From Candidatus Acetothermia bacterium JdFR-48 (lineage in GTDB: Bacteria > Bipolaricaulota > Bipolaricaulia > Bipolaricaulales > Bipolaricaulaceae), in NCBI GenBank assembly GCA_002011425.1, contig MTNJ01000036.1:1-64000 (forward strand): DNA of 64,000 bases. Direction: 5' to 3'. How positions within the stretch are numbered: position 1 is the first letter of the stretch; each line of letters starts with the position of its first letter. The position numbers and the translations under genes were made by a program. The notes beneath the pieces are model-generated. The model was given only the letters and a program-made list of their open reading frames with translations, was not told where the DNA came from and ran no database searches. Below, one piece after another: positions 8,884 through 16,927 of this stretch.

Positions 8884-8912
8884 ATTGTAACACTGTGATG
8901 TTACGCCGTCAA
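8884..8912 (-). promoter_or_regulatory. Promoter of the yhbD-bactofilin operon with inverted repeat
   Basis: On the minus strand TTGACG (8912-8907) and TACAAT (8889-8884) are 17 bases apart, a strong sigma-70-type promoter. The repeat GTAACA-6-TGTTAC (8887-8904) fills the spacer and overlaps the -10 box, the usual operator position for MerR-like regulators. The downstream gene pair includes such a regulator (YhbD), so autoregulation is likely. The 17-base spacing suggests repression rather than MerR-style untwisting. Confidence 0.65.
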
Positions 8913-8995
8913 CTCGACCGACTGGGACGCAGGAAATGTCTGCCGGAACTGGAAATTCCCGGAGATGTGCCCAGCCCCGTCCGGGCGTCGGGAGA

Positions 8996-10717
8996 TCAGC
9001 GGCAGCGTGTGGCACGCTCGAACGGGCTCGGGAAGTAATCCCGCAGGATGGACCCCCCGATGAACTCCCGCAGAATGGAGATCTGAGGCACCTCCTGACC
9101 CAAATATGGCTTCACCCAGTGGAGAAGCCCCAGCAGCCTATCGGCCTCGATGTTGTACTTAGGATCGCGCACCTCGAGGAGGAGGGGCTCCACCCGGGGA
9201 CGCAACACTGCCCACTCGTACGCGAGCGCCGAGTTGAACATAACGTCCGCCCGCCTCTGGTAGGGAAAAATGAACCGTTTCTCGCCCCGGCGGACGTTCA
9301 CCCAGAGCCTGAGGGTGTCCTCAGCATCGTAGCCGCGGAAGGCCGCGTCACGCACGATCCGGCGGATCAGCCGGGTGTCGGTGGTAGGGATGCGGTTCAG
9401 ATCGTCCAGGTTGAGTTGGGTGAGGGCGGAGACGTAAATCTTGAAGGCCCGCTCGCCGAGCTCGCCGGGGAGGAGGGCGGGGTTCAGACAGTGGATCCCC
9501 TCGATGAGGAGGACGCTGTCACGCCGGAGCTTGAGGAGGAGACCCTTCTCCCGCGTGCCGGTGACGAAGTTATACCGGGGGAGCTGGACCTCGGCCCCTT
9601 CGAGGAGTCGCGCCATATGATCTTGGAAGAGCTCGATGTCCACGGCCCTGATGTCATCGAAGTCGTTGAGGCCCCGCCGCCGCATCTCTTCCCGAGGGAG
9701 GAAGTAGTCGTCCAGGGAGACGGGATAGGGCCGGAGACCCCGGGAGATGAGCTGGATGCAGAGTCTCTTGGAGAAGGTGGTCTTCCCGGAGGCGGAAGGC
9801 CCGGCGACGAGAACGATCCGGCGTCGCTCCGGGGGGAGGTCCGCCACCTGCTCGGCGATGCGGACGATGCGCTCCTGGTGGAGGGCCTCGGAGACCAGGA
9901 TGATCTCGCGGATGCGGCCCTCGGCGATGGCCTTGTTGATGGTGTTCACGTCCTGGAGACCGAGGAGCTCGAGCCAGCGACCATATTCCTCGAAGACCTG
10001 CCAGAGCGCGGTGTAGTCCTCCACCGGCGCGAGCTCAGTGGGGCGCTCCCGCCGGGGGAAACGGAGGATGAACCCCCGGTGGTAGGCGCACAGGGCGAAG
10101 AACCGGAGGTATCCGGTGGAGGGAGCCATGGGACCGAAGAAGTAGTCCCGGGCCTTGCCCAGCCGGTAAAGGGGTATCCGGGATCCGTGGGTGTTCGCGA
10201 TGAGGAGCTCTGCCTTGGAGGACTTCCCCTCCTGTGCGAGGACGCGGGCCGCCTCGTCGAGGGAGAGCACCTCTTTCTCAATGGGGACGTTCCGATCCAC
10301 GAATGCTCTCATCACCGCCTCGATCCGTCCGAGTTCCTCGGGCGAGAAGGGCTCGCGATTCGCCACCCAGCAGTAGTAGCCGCCGAAGGGAACGGAGTGG
10401 TCCACCACAACCCGCGCCCCGGGGAAGAGCTCGGCCACCGCCGCCGCCAGCAGCAGGACCAGCGACCGGGTGTAGATGCGGATCCCCTCCGAATCGGTGA
10501 TGAAGACGGGCTTTACCTCCATGTCGACCCTCACCGGGGTCGTGAGCTCGAGGAGCCTTCCATCGCTTATCCCGGCGATGAAGGGGATGGGGGCGTCGGG
10601 GAAGGCGGCGCGGAGAAATTCCTCCAACGTGGTGCCCACCGGTCCCTCAAAGATGCGGCCGTCGCTCAGCCTCACTTGGGCGGTGCTCCGTGGCCCCGAA
10701 AGATAGACTTTCGCCAT
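8996..10717 (-). CDS. TGS-domain uridine kinase family protein
   Basis: A 573-residue protein with three parts: a TGS domain (about 1-70), a region like the second additional domain of threonyl-tRNA synthetase (about 75-235, ending near RLGKARDYFFGPMAPSTGYL), and a uridine kinase/phosphoribulokinase P-loop domain (about 298-500) with GPSASGKTT at 306-314 and the base-binding SLDDYFLPREEM. Such ThrRS-like/uridine kinase fusions are widespread but poorly studied; nucleoside kinase activity is expected from the P-loop family, and an RNA-linked role is inferred from TGS. No ribosome site precedes ATG 10717. A TAAAAT at 10734-10729 would give a nearly leaderless message. A terminator separates it from cytidine deaminase. 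Confidence 0.85.
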   Translation of the reverse strand: MAKVYLSGPRSTAQVRLSDGRIFEGPVGTTLEEFLRAAFPDAPIPFIAGISDGRLLELTTPVRVDMEVKPVFITDSEGIRIYTRSLVLLLAAAVAELFPGARVVVDHSVPFGGYYCWVANREPFSPEELGRIEAVMRAFVDRNVPIEKEVLSLDEAARVLAQEGKSSKAELLIANTHGSRIPLYRLGKARDYFFGPMAPSTGYLRFFALCAYHRGFILRFPRRERPTELAPVEDYTALWQVFEEYGRWLELLGLQDVNTINKAIAEGRIREIILVSEALHQERIVRIAEQVADLPPERRRIVLVAGPSASGKTTFSKRLCIQLISRGLRPYPVSLDDYFLPREEMRRRGLNDFDDIRAVDIELFQDHMARLLEGAEVQLPRYNFVTGTREKGLLLKLRRDSVLLIEGIHCLNPALLPGELGERAFKIYVSALTQLNLDDLNRIPTTDTRLIRRIVRDAAFRGYDAEDTLRLWVNVRRGEKRFIFPYQRRADVMFNSALAYEWAVLRPRVEPLLLEVRDPKYNIEADRLLGLLHWVKPYLGQEVPQISILREFIGGSILRDYFPSPFERATRCR

Positions 10718-10768
10718 TGGAATTTAACATTTTACGGTGGAAAGGGCACACTTCCAGGCCTCGGACGA

Positions 10769-10794
10769 GAAGAAAGCCGGGAAGTTCCCCGGCT
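10769..10794 (-). terminator. Rho-independent terminator after cytidine deaminase
   Basis: On the minus strand AGCCGGG-6-CCCGGCT is followed by TTTCTTCT, 26-50 bases after the cdd stop. It would end the TIP49-cdd transcript just before the uridine kinase gene. Confidence 0.65.
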
Positions 10795-10819
10795 CTCCCG
10801 ACTCGCCTGTGGTCTCCCT

Positions 10820-11227
10820 TCAGGTGCCGAGGGATTTGGGGCCGAAGCCCTTGGGGAAGAGGTCCCCTAACTTCGCCTCGCGTACGCTCCCGCCCTCGGC
10901 ATCGGCCATGATTACGGTGAGGTCCGGCGCGAACTCGTAGAGCACCTGACGACATGCGCCACAGGGGGCACAGGGTCCCTTGCCGCAGGCGATGGCGATG
11001 GCCTCGAACTCCCGGGTGCCCTCTGAGACCGCCTTGAAGAGGGCCACCCGCTCGGCACAGATGGTGAGGCCGTAGGAAGCATTCTCCACGTTACAGCCGG
11101 TAAAGATCCGCCCGTCCGCGGCGAGAAGCGCCGCCCCCACGGCGAATTCCGAGTACGGCGCATACGCATGCCCCCGGACCTCTATCGCCTTTCGAACCAG
11201 CTTCTCCTGCACCGCCCGGTCGAGCAT
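10820..11227 (-). CDS. cdd: Cytidine deaminase
   Basis: A 135-residue homotetrameric-type cytidine deaminase, hydrolysing (deoxy)cytidine to (deoxy)uridine in pyrimidine salvage. The zinc site is complete: CAE at 57-59 (Cys ligand and catalytic Glu) and PCGACRQ with Cys89 and Cys92. Length matches the family (130-140). ATG 11227 has AAAGGA at good spacing; an in-frame TTG further upstream is unlikely. It lies ten bases after the TIP49 stop and shares its transcript. With the adjacent uridine-kinase-like gene it hints at pyrimidine salvage. Confidence 0.95.
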   Translation of the reverse strand: MLDRAVQEKLVRKAIEVRGHAYAPYSEFAVGAALLAADGRIFTGCNVENASYGLTICAERVALFKAVSEGTREFEAIAIACGKGPCAPCGACRQVLYEFAPDLTVIMADAEGGSVREAKLGDLFPKGFGPKSLGT

Positions 11228-11237
11228 CACCGTCCTT

Positions 11238-12599
11238 TCAAGCAAGCAAGCGTTCTTCGTACTCGCGCAGATATTTGGTGCTCTTCTTCACGTCGGCGAA
11301 GAGCCCGTTCACTCGCTCAACGTCCGCGATACCGACCCTCTCGCGTCCCCCCTCCCGCGCGACCTCGGCCGCCGGCCGGATCATCTGCACCGCGTATCGC
11401 AGCGATACTTCGGCACCGATCTCGGTGAGGAGCTCGAGCGCCTCCTCCTCTGCCCCGACCCCCTCCTCCTTCATCCTGATCTTCAGAATTTCCCTCACTT
11501 CTTCTGCGGTATAGGGCCTGGTAGTGATGATGAGCAGACGGTCCAGGAGGTCCAAAGGTATCCCGTGAGGGGACTCGATATCGGTCCCCCTCACTCTGGT
11601 GACCCCGCGGTTGCTGGCGAGGATGATCACCGGCGCGAGTTCGGACTCCATGGCCCGGTTCAGGAAGGCGAAGGCCTCGATGTCGAGCATCGCCACCTCG
11701 TCGATGAAGAGGACCCCGGGAATGATCTCGGCAGTCCCCTCCTCCACCCGCTCTTTGACCATCTCGTCCACCCGTTGCCGCACCTCGGGGTCGATCTCCG
11801 CCTTCTCGGCACCCCCGAAGAAAAGCATCAAGACCCCGCCCCCGCGCCGGGCGCTCATCTCGTCGAGGTCGTGGAGGGTGAGGGTGTAGACGAACTCCTT
11901 CTCCTTCTCCACTGGCCCGGTGGGGCGCGGGACGGGCTTCTCGGACACCGCCGCGATCTCGTATTGCTCCGTGGCCTTCTCCGACCGTCCCACCCGGATC
12001 ACGCGGCCTGTCTCGGCGTCGATCTGGATGACGTCCCCCATGGTGACGCCTTGGTCTATCATCGCCGCCGTTATAGAGCTCCCCACGCTGAACGTACGCT
12101 TGTCCTCGGTGGTCTCGAGGGTGAGCCGTGCGGACTCGGGGATCTGCTGGTATGGGTTGTAGGGGTGGCGGGTGAGCTTCACGTCGAAGGAGGTAACCTC
12201 TCCCTCGTAGACTTTGCGGAACTCATGGAGCCGGACGCCGATGGCCCGGCGCATGGCCTGCATGAGGACCTCGGTCTTCTTCATCTCGGCAGAGTAGATT
12301 TCGGAGCCGCTCAGCGCCACGAAGGGGACGTCGGCCCCGAGCTCCTTGGCGATGGCGATAGCGATGGCCGTCTTCCCCGTGCCGGGGGGACCGGCGAGGA
12401 GGATGGCCCTCCCGGCCATCTTCCCCTCCTTGATCATGCGCACGATGATGCCGGCGGCCTCGCGGGCCTCGGTTTGCCCAACCATGCCGTCGGCCACGGG
12501 AAGGGCCTTGAGCCCCTCCAACCCCAAGCCCTTGATGTGGCTGTGAGCTCCGATTCGCTCGAACCTATCGCTGGAGACAGGCCTAATTTCCGCCGCCAT
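11238..12599 (-). CDS. TIP49 (RuvB-like / pontin-reptin) AAA+ ATPase
   Basis: A 453-residue protein matching the eukaryotic/archaeal TIP49 family along its whole length, not bacterial RuvB. It has the N-terminal signature AHSHIKGLGL (18-27), Walker A GPPGTGKT at 70-77 (the residue numbers of human RUVBL1), SGSEIYSAEMKKTE, an OB-fold insertion domain (about 125-290), Walker B LFIDEV at 297-302 and the sensor region ASNRG at 329-333. The usual DEVH after Walker B reads DEVA here. Eukaryotic members are hexameric ATPases in chromatin remodelling and RNP assembly; bacterial roles are unknown. ATG 12599 follows AAAAGGAGGG. It is cotranscribed with cytidine deaminase. Confidence 0.92.
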   Translation of the reverse strand: MAAEIRPVSSDRFERIGAHSHIKGLGLEGLKALPVADGMVGQTEAREAAGIIVRMIKEGKMAGRAILLAGPPGTGKTAIAIAIAKELGADVPFVALSGSEIYSAEMKKTEVLMQAMRRAIGVRLHEFRKVYEGEVTSFDVKLTRHPYNPYQQIPESARLTLETTEDKRTFSVGSSITAAMIDQGVTMGDVIQIDAETGRVIRVGRSEKATEQYEIAAVSEKPVPRPTGPVEKEKEFVYTLTLHDLDEMSARRGGGVLMLFFGGAEKAEIDPEVRQRVDEMVKERVEEGTAEIIPGVLFIDEVAMLDIEAFAFLNRAMESELAPVIILASNRGVTRVRGTDIESPHGIPLDLLDRLLIITTRPYTAEEVREILKIRMKEEGVGAEEEALELLTEIGAEVSLRYAVQMIRPAAEVAREGGRERVGIADVERVNGLFADVKKSTKYLREYEERLLA

Positions 12600-12690
12600 C
12601 GCATCCCTCCTTTTCATTGTGACCGGTAAGGGATATCGTCGGGGGGAGTCCCAATATCCGTTTCAGCACGAAGCGTTTACGCCCCAACAT
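12583..12690 (-). CDS. Possible 35-residue upstream reading frame of the TIP49 gene
   Basis: On the minus strand GGAGGGAGCGGC precedes an ATG at 12690 that opens a 35-codon, out-of-frame sequence beginning MLGRKRFVLKRILGLPP and ending 17 bases inside the TIP49 gene. The strong ribosome site and the overlap are the only support. It also contains GGATAT...ATATCC, able to form a hairpin before the TIP49 start. It may be a leader peptide or chance. Confidence 0.25.
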   Translation of the reverse strand: MLGRKRFVLKRILGLPPTISLTGHNEKEGCDGGGN

Positions 12691-13158
12691 GCCGCTCCCT
12701 CCGCATCGGGTTAATAAAATCAATGACCAGTAAAAAGCCACCGACATTCCATTATATTGTCCACTACTATCCGGGAGCCTTCACGTCCACATATACATCC
12801 TTTCCGGGGCTTGTCTCTACTGTCTGGCAAAAAAACAAACGCGGCACCGTTCTGGAAGCAGACCTAAATCTCAAATTGTTGTCAAATTTGAGGGACTTGC
12901 CAGGTCGTCAAACCACAGTTCAACGCAGGTTTAAACCTACAACTCGAGCTCACCGGCAATGTCCCCGCTATGGCAAGCGGGTAAGTCATGAAAATTCTCG
13001 AGCTGAAAACGTTTCTTGGTTAAACGAACGCTGGTCATCCCTCGTCAGCTACTGAAACTTCGGTGAATGAATGTTCGCCTCCAGAAGCTAGGTTCCCGCT
13101 TGAACTTGTCTTTTTCACTTAAAGCTTCAGAATTCTACCGACAATACCTGAGGATTTC
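12691..13158. other. Intergenic region with potential RNA structure, no confident gene
   Basis: About 470 bases lie between the rrf2 and TIP49 genes, both minus strand. Open frames here lack coding character. Structure is possible around 12927-13025: the palindrome AGGTTTAAACCT (12927-12938), a 9-bp helix between CAACTCGAG (12940-12948) and CTCGAGCTG (12997-13005, one G-U pair), and the inner hairpin CCCGC-8-GCGGG (12964-12981), with a GGTTAAAC copy at 13018-13025 facing the first arm. It could be the leader of the TIP49 transcript or a small RNA. A TATAAT (12756-12751, minus) has no good -35. Confidence 0.35.
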
Positions 13159-13590
13159 TCATATCCCATATCCCAGGCCTTTCCGGATCTGGCGGTCAAC
13201 CAAATCCTGCAGGGTCAGAGAATCTAATGCGTCGAGCATGGCCCGATTGACACGTGCCCACACCTCCATGGCCACACAATAGGGGGCTCTGGAACATATG
13301 GAGGGATCCTCTAAACATTCCACCAACGTCAATGGGCCTTCCAACGCTTGGACAACCTCGCTCATCTTAATGGAGGCGGGATCCCTGGCGAGTGCATATC
13401 CCCCATGGGCCCCCCTGAAGCTCTTCACAAGGCCGGCGCCCTTTAAGGCCGCGATAATCTGTTCTAGATATTTCTTAGAAATGCCTTGTCTTTGGGCAAT
13501 GTCCCGGATAAGGATAGGCCCTTCCCCGTAATGCATCGCCAAGTCCAGAATTGCTCGGGTTCCGTACCTTGCTTTCGTGGAAAGCCTCAT
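13159..13590 (-). CDS. Rrf2/IscR-type transcriptional regulator
   Basis: A 143-residue Rrf2-family protein. The winged helix spans about 1-65 (ISKKYLEQIIAALKGAGLVKS, then GAHGGYALARDP wing). Three cysteines at 92, 99 and 105 (ECLEDPSICSRAPYC) sit almost exactly where IscR holds its [2Fe-2S] cluster, so an Fe-S-sensing regulator is likely; CymR, the Rrf2 cysteine regulator of Firmicutes, lacks them. It is encoded beside a sulfur-assimilation operon, and its own promoter is followed by a perfect palindrome also found upstream of that operon. It is therefore the probable local repressor. The ATG at 13590 has a weak ribosome site. Confidence 0.9.
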   Translation of the reverse strand: MRLSTKARYGTRAILDLAMHYGEGPILIRDIAQRQGISKKYLEQIIAALKGAGLVKSFRGAHGGYALARDPASIKMSEVVQALEGPLTLVECLEDPSICSRAPYCVAMEVWARVNRAMLDALDSLTLQDLVDRQIRKGLGYGI

Positions 13591-13601
13591 GACTGTTTAA
13601 A

Positions 13602-13657
13602 GTCTACTAAATTAGTAGACTACCACAAATTATATAGCTGAAGGGAAGATTCATCAA
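13602..13657 (-). promoter_or_regulatory. rrf2 promoter with Rrf2-type operator palindrome
   Basis: Minus-strand TTGATG (13657-13652), 17 bases, TATAAT (13634-13629). Eight bases downstream lies GTCTACTAAATTAGTAGAC (13602-13620), a perfect 9-bp inverted repeat around one base, covering the expected start of transcription. The size and symmetry suit an Rrf2 dimer and imply autorepression. Confidence 0.7.
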
Positions 13658-13770
13658 AAAGGGCGAAGGGTTTCGCGAAAGCCATCCGGCCACACTTCCC
13701 TTTCGACATGAGAGCTGCATTTGTCCATCTAACAGGCCCATTCCCTCTGTGAATATCTTCCCTGGTCCTC

Positions 13771-14595
13771 CTAACCATGCGGGCCACTTCTTCCGCGCCT
13801 CAGACCGCAGAACTCTTCATAGTCAATAAGTTCGGTCACAGTTGGATATTCACCACAGAGGGGGCAGTTGGGATCCCTGGGTATCCCAACTTCTCGGAAT
13901 TCCATAGACAACCCATCGAAGATTAACAACCTCCCCAGGAGTGGCCTTCCAATACCCAGGAGTACCTTCAAGACCTCATTGGCTTGTAACGTCCCGATCA
14001 CCCCGGCAACGGCTCCGATAACCCCTGCCTCCTGACAGGTTGGCACCGCGCCCGGCGGAGGCGGGGAAGGGAAAAGACACCGATAACAAGGGCCTTGATC
14101 CGGGATCATCGTAAATAACTGTCCATCGAATCCGAGGATAGCACCGTGAGACAGGGGTTTCTTAAGGAAGTAACAGACATCGTTGAGCAGGTATTTCGTC
14201 GGGAAGTTATCCGAGCCATCCACTACCATATCGTACTCCCGTACGATTTCTTCAGCATTTTCCGAAGTAAGACGCACCTGATAGGTGACCACACGGACCT
14301 CAGGATTTAAAGCCCTCATGGCCTCCTGTGCGGACTTCACCTTGGGCATGCCTACCGTGTCAGTCCGATGCAGAACTTGCCGCTGAAGGTTATTTAGTTC
14401 CACATTGTCGAAGTCCACAATGCCTATCGTCCCAACACCGGCACTGGCCAAATAAAGAGCTACGGGGGAGCCAAGCCCCCCAGCTCCCACGATCAGAACA
14501 CGCGCCTCCAACAGCTTCTCCTGCCCCTTTCCCCCAATATTGGGGAGGATAATTTGACGAGAGTACCTTTCGATCTGTTCATCTCTAAGTGGCAT
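13771..14595 (-). CDS. MoeB/ThiF-type E1 enzyme for the sulfur carrier
   Basis: A 274-residue E1-like adenylyltransferase. The ATP-binding GAGGLG is at 37-42 and DFDNVELNNLQRQ at 61-73 holds the usual Asp, Asn and Arg residues. The structural zinc cysteines are Cys170/173 and Cys244/247, and Cys187 (PTCQEAGVIG) matches the position of the catalytic cysteine. The family adenylates the C-terminal glycine of ThiS/MoaD-like carriers so that it can receive sulfur as a thiocarboxylate. Here it is the last gene of the APS reductase-JAMM-ThiS-CysK-Sir operon and overlaps the sulfite reductase gene by 11 bases, so its partner is almost certainly the ThiS-like protein encoded at 17851-18084. Confidence 0.9.
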   Translation of the reverse strand: MPLRDEQIERYSRQIILPNIGGKGQEKLLEARVLIVGAGGLGSPVALYLASAGVGTIGIVDFDNVELNNLQRQVLHRTDTVGMPKVKSAQEAMRALNPEVRVVTYQVRLTSENAEEIVREYDMVVDGSDNFPTKYLLNDVCYFLKKPLSHGAILGFDGQLFTMIPDQGPCYRCLFPSPPPPGAVPTCQEAGVIGAVAGVIGTLQANEVLKVLLGIGRPLLGRLLIFDGLSMEFREVGIPRDPNCPLCGEYPTVTELIDYEEFCGLRRGRSGPHG

Positions 14596-16909
14596 TTTGA
14601 TCTCCTTTGACCTCCATCATCCCTTTCCTTACCTTTACCATGTAAAACCCGCCCAGATCCTCTATAGCCATGATCTCATGGCCATCTTTCTCCAAGGATC
14701 CGGGGACGTTTGCTATAGGTTCCCCCCCATCTAAAAGGATATCGACCACGGAGCCCGTGGGAAGCGTTTCTAAAAAGAGTTTCGCCTTGACATAGTTCAT
14801 CGGACAGGGCGTCCCTCTCAGATCCAGAGCTCCTACCTCCTCTGTCGCCCTTTCCCTCGTAGGGAACTGAAAGTTCGAGTCCATGGACGCGTAGAGGCTC
14901 CGCACCTCCTCATAAAGGGCTCGTGCGTATTCGAAATCGCCCATTCCTCCGCGTAGGGTGGTGAATCGGGCCTTTAGGTCCCGAAACCGCGGAGAGACGA
15001 TGCCTGACTCTATGAACTCCCTATAGAAGGCCTCCAACGCCTCTTCCGGGCTTTTGGGGTCTATTCCTTTTACCACCAACAGGGCCCGCGCGGAGAGATA
15101 AAGGATCTCTTTCAGGAGCCCCGTATCATGGGCCTTTTCCTCGGCCAAGGACAACTTGGCCCGGGCTTCTTCTAGGTCTGCTTCGATCATGTCCAGGATC
15201 CCCGCCCCACATTCTCCAGGCCCCCTCCCAACCAAGGAGAAGTCTTCCTCTTGACCGAAGTCCCGGTAGAAACTCGGGTCTTCCTCGTAGGGCGGGACAT
15301 ATGAGTGCTCTTCGAGGACCTTCTCCATTATGTGTTTACCCTCATGTGTTAAGTAATCGTGAACGTTCCCTTCGTAGCGCTCAAGGCTACCCTGCAACCG
15401 GGTGAGGAACGTTTTCAAAACGGCTGGAACGTTTCTCGCGGGGACGAGCCCCACCTCCTCAGCCAATCTGGTTCCCCCTTCCATCACTTTGCCGCCTAAT
15501 AAGATCTTGTAAAAGGGAACAGGGCGCGCTCCCACCCTGCGTACAATGCCATGCAAACCGATAGTCCCTGTAGGGTGATGTCCACAAGCATTCGGACAGC
15601 CGCTGATCTTGATGGTCATCCCCTGCAATGTGTCCAGGTCTATGTCCGCCGCTTCCAAGTTAGATACCAACTCCTCTGCCAATCCCTTGGAATTACAGAG
15701 CCCCAGGTTACAAGTCGTGGCGCCTCTGCACACTATTGGGTCCAAGATCGTATCGATATAAAGCCGCGCCAGCCCTGCGGCTTTAAGTTCGGAATATATC
15801 GGATAGACCATGTCCGCCCGTACATTACAGAGGTAGATGTTCTGAGCCTGAGATGTGCGAAACTCGCTTATGCTGAACCTTTCACCGATATCCGCGAGCC
15901 TAATGAGGTCCTCCGCGGGTATGTCCCCCAGAGGAAGTCTAATCCCTATGGCGAAATATCCCCCTTGTTTTTGGGAAAAAACATTGTATTTCTTGAATGC
16001 CTCGAATTGGCTGTCTCCTGCGACAGATATATCGTCCTCGACATCTGGAGGATAGCGGAGGCAGATGTCACGCAGAGCTATGTGAGTTGTCCGTTTGAGA
16101 CCCTCTAACTCCTTGCGGTACAAGTTTCGAAACCCCTCTACTCCCAGCCTCTCCACTAAGAAACGCAATCTCGCATGGTGTCGGTCCCTGCGTTCCCCGT
16201 ATTTGAAGAAAACCCTTTTTACAGCCTCAGCCACGTACGCAATATCTTTTGAGGAGACGAACTCCTCTAACAGTTGTCCCACCATCGACTTCGCTCCTAA
16301 ACCGCCGCCCACATACACCGAGAATCCCTCTACGCTATCCACTCGTTTGGCGATGAATCCCAAGTCCGTCACAGTAGCGAGGGCGCAGTCACGTTCACAC
16401 CCAGAGAAGGCTATCTTATATTTGCGGGGAAGTCGATAGGAGTTTATATCTTGTAATAAGAACTCTGTCAGTGCAATAGCATGTCCCCGTACGTCGAAAC
16501 GTTCCTTGGGACAGATTCCTGCGAGCGGACACGCCGTCACATTGCGAACGGTGTTCCCCCCACCGCCCCTTGGAGAGAGTTGAAAGTCCTTCAGATACGA
16601 GATGATCTTCCCCACATCCTCTATCCGAACACCGTGTATTTGGATGTCCTGTCGGATCGTTACATGCAACACCCCATCACCGTAATTCAATGAACATTCT
16701 CCCAGGGCCTTCAGCTGTTGTGGGGTCACCACCCCCGCTGGTATGCGAATGCGGGCCATAAAAGCCCTTCCACCCCGTTGGGAATAAATCCCCCACGGGA
16801 CACGGACGCCCTTAAATCGGTCCGCGTTCATTCGGCCCTCCAGGAATTCCGTCAAAGCCTTACTGAACTTTTCCGTGGTCTTGACCACTTCCTCCGGTAG
16901 CTTGAACAA
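14585..16909 (-). CDS. Two-module sulfite reductase fused to a TusA-like domain
   Basis: A 774-residue protein. Residues about 1-540 are two tandem nitrite/sulfite-reductase modules; each carries a complete siroheme-[4Fe-4S] motif, Cys127-x5-Cys133 with Cys171-x3-Cys175, and Cys394-x5-Cys400 with Cys438-x3-Cys442. In CysI-type enzymes only the second set is kept. A helical linker (about 560-690) follows, then a TusA/SirA-like sulfur-transfer domain (about 692-765) with its cysteine at 702 in LDLRGTPCPMNY. The enzyme should reduce sulfite to sulfide with six electrons. The TusA domain suggests that the sulfur is handed on as a persulfide rather than released, an inference supported by the carrier and E1 genes in the same operon. 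Siroheme genes are encoded divergently nearby. Confidence 0.9.
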   Translation of the reverse strand: MFKLPEEVVKTTEKFSKALTEFLEGRMNADRFKGVRVPWGIYSQRGGRAFMARIRIPAGVVTPQQLKALGECSLNYGDGVLHVTIRQDIQIHGVRIEDVGKIISYLKDFQLSPRGGGGNTVRNVTACPLAGICPKERFDVRGHAIALTEFLLQDINSYRLPRKYKIAFSGCERDCALATVTDLGFIAKRVDSVEGFSVYVGGGLGAKSMVGQLLEEFVSSKDIAYVAEAVKRVFFKYGERRDRHHARLRFLVERLGVEGFRNLYRKELEGLKRTTHIALRDICLRYPPDVEDDISVAGDSQFEAFKKYNVFSQKQGGYFAIGIRLPLGDIPAEDLIRLADIGERFSISEFRTSQAQNIYLCNVRADMVYPIYSELKAAGLARLYIDTILDPIVCRGATTCNLGLCNSKGLAEELVSNLEAADIDLDTLQGMTIKISGCPNACGHHPTGTIGLHGIVRRVGARPVPFYKILLGGKVMEGGTRLAEEVGLVPARNVPAVLKTFLTRLQGSLERYEGNVHDYLTHEGKHIMEKVLEEHSYVPPYEEDPSFYRDFGQEEDFSLVGRGPGECGAGILDMIEADLEEARAKLSLAEEKAHDTGLLKEILYLSARALLVVKGIDPKSPEEALEAFYREFIESGIVSPRFRDLKARFTTLRGGMGDFEYARALYEEVRSLYASMDSNFQFPTRERATEEVGALDLRGTPCPMNYVKAKLFLETLPTGSVVDILLDGGEPIANVPGSLEKDGHEIMAIEDLGGFYMVKVRKGMMEVKGDQNAT

Positions 16910-16927
16910 ACTCTTCTCCCCCTCCCC

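Noticed and set aside
8936-10870. Very long open frame (over 640 codons) on the plus strand
   Set aside because: It is antisense to the TGS-uridine kinase gene, which has clear domains; the long frame is a by-product of high G+C.
11565-12629. Plus-strand frame of about 350 codons opposite TIP49
   Set aside because: Shadow of the TIP49 gene; His/Asp/Leu-rich and without motifs.
12951-12990. Resemblance to part of a cobalamin riboswitch (CCGGCAATGTCCCCGC, GCGGGTAAGTC)
   Set aside because: The downstream B12 box and other conserved blocks are absent and the gene context does not fit.
12723-13055. 110-codon open frame on the plus strand
   Set aside because: No ribosome site, no family resemblance, and it covers the region with potential RNA pairing.
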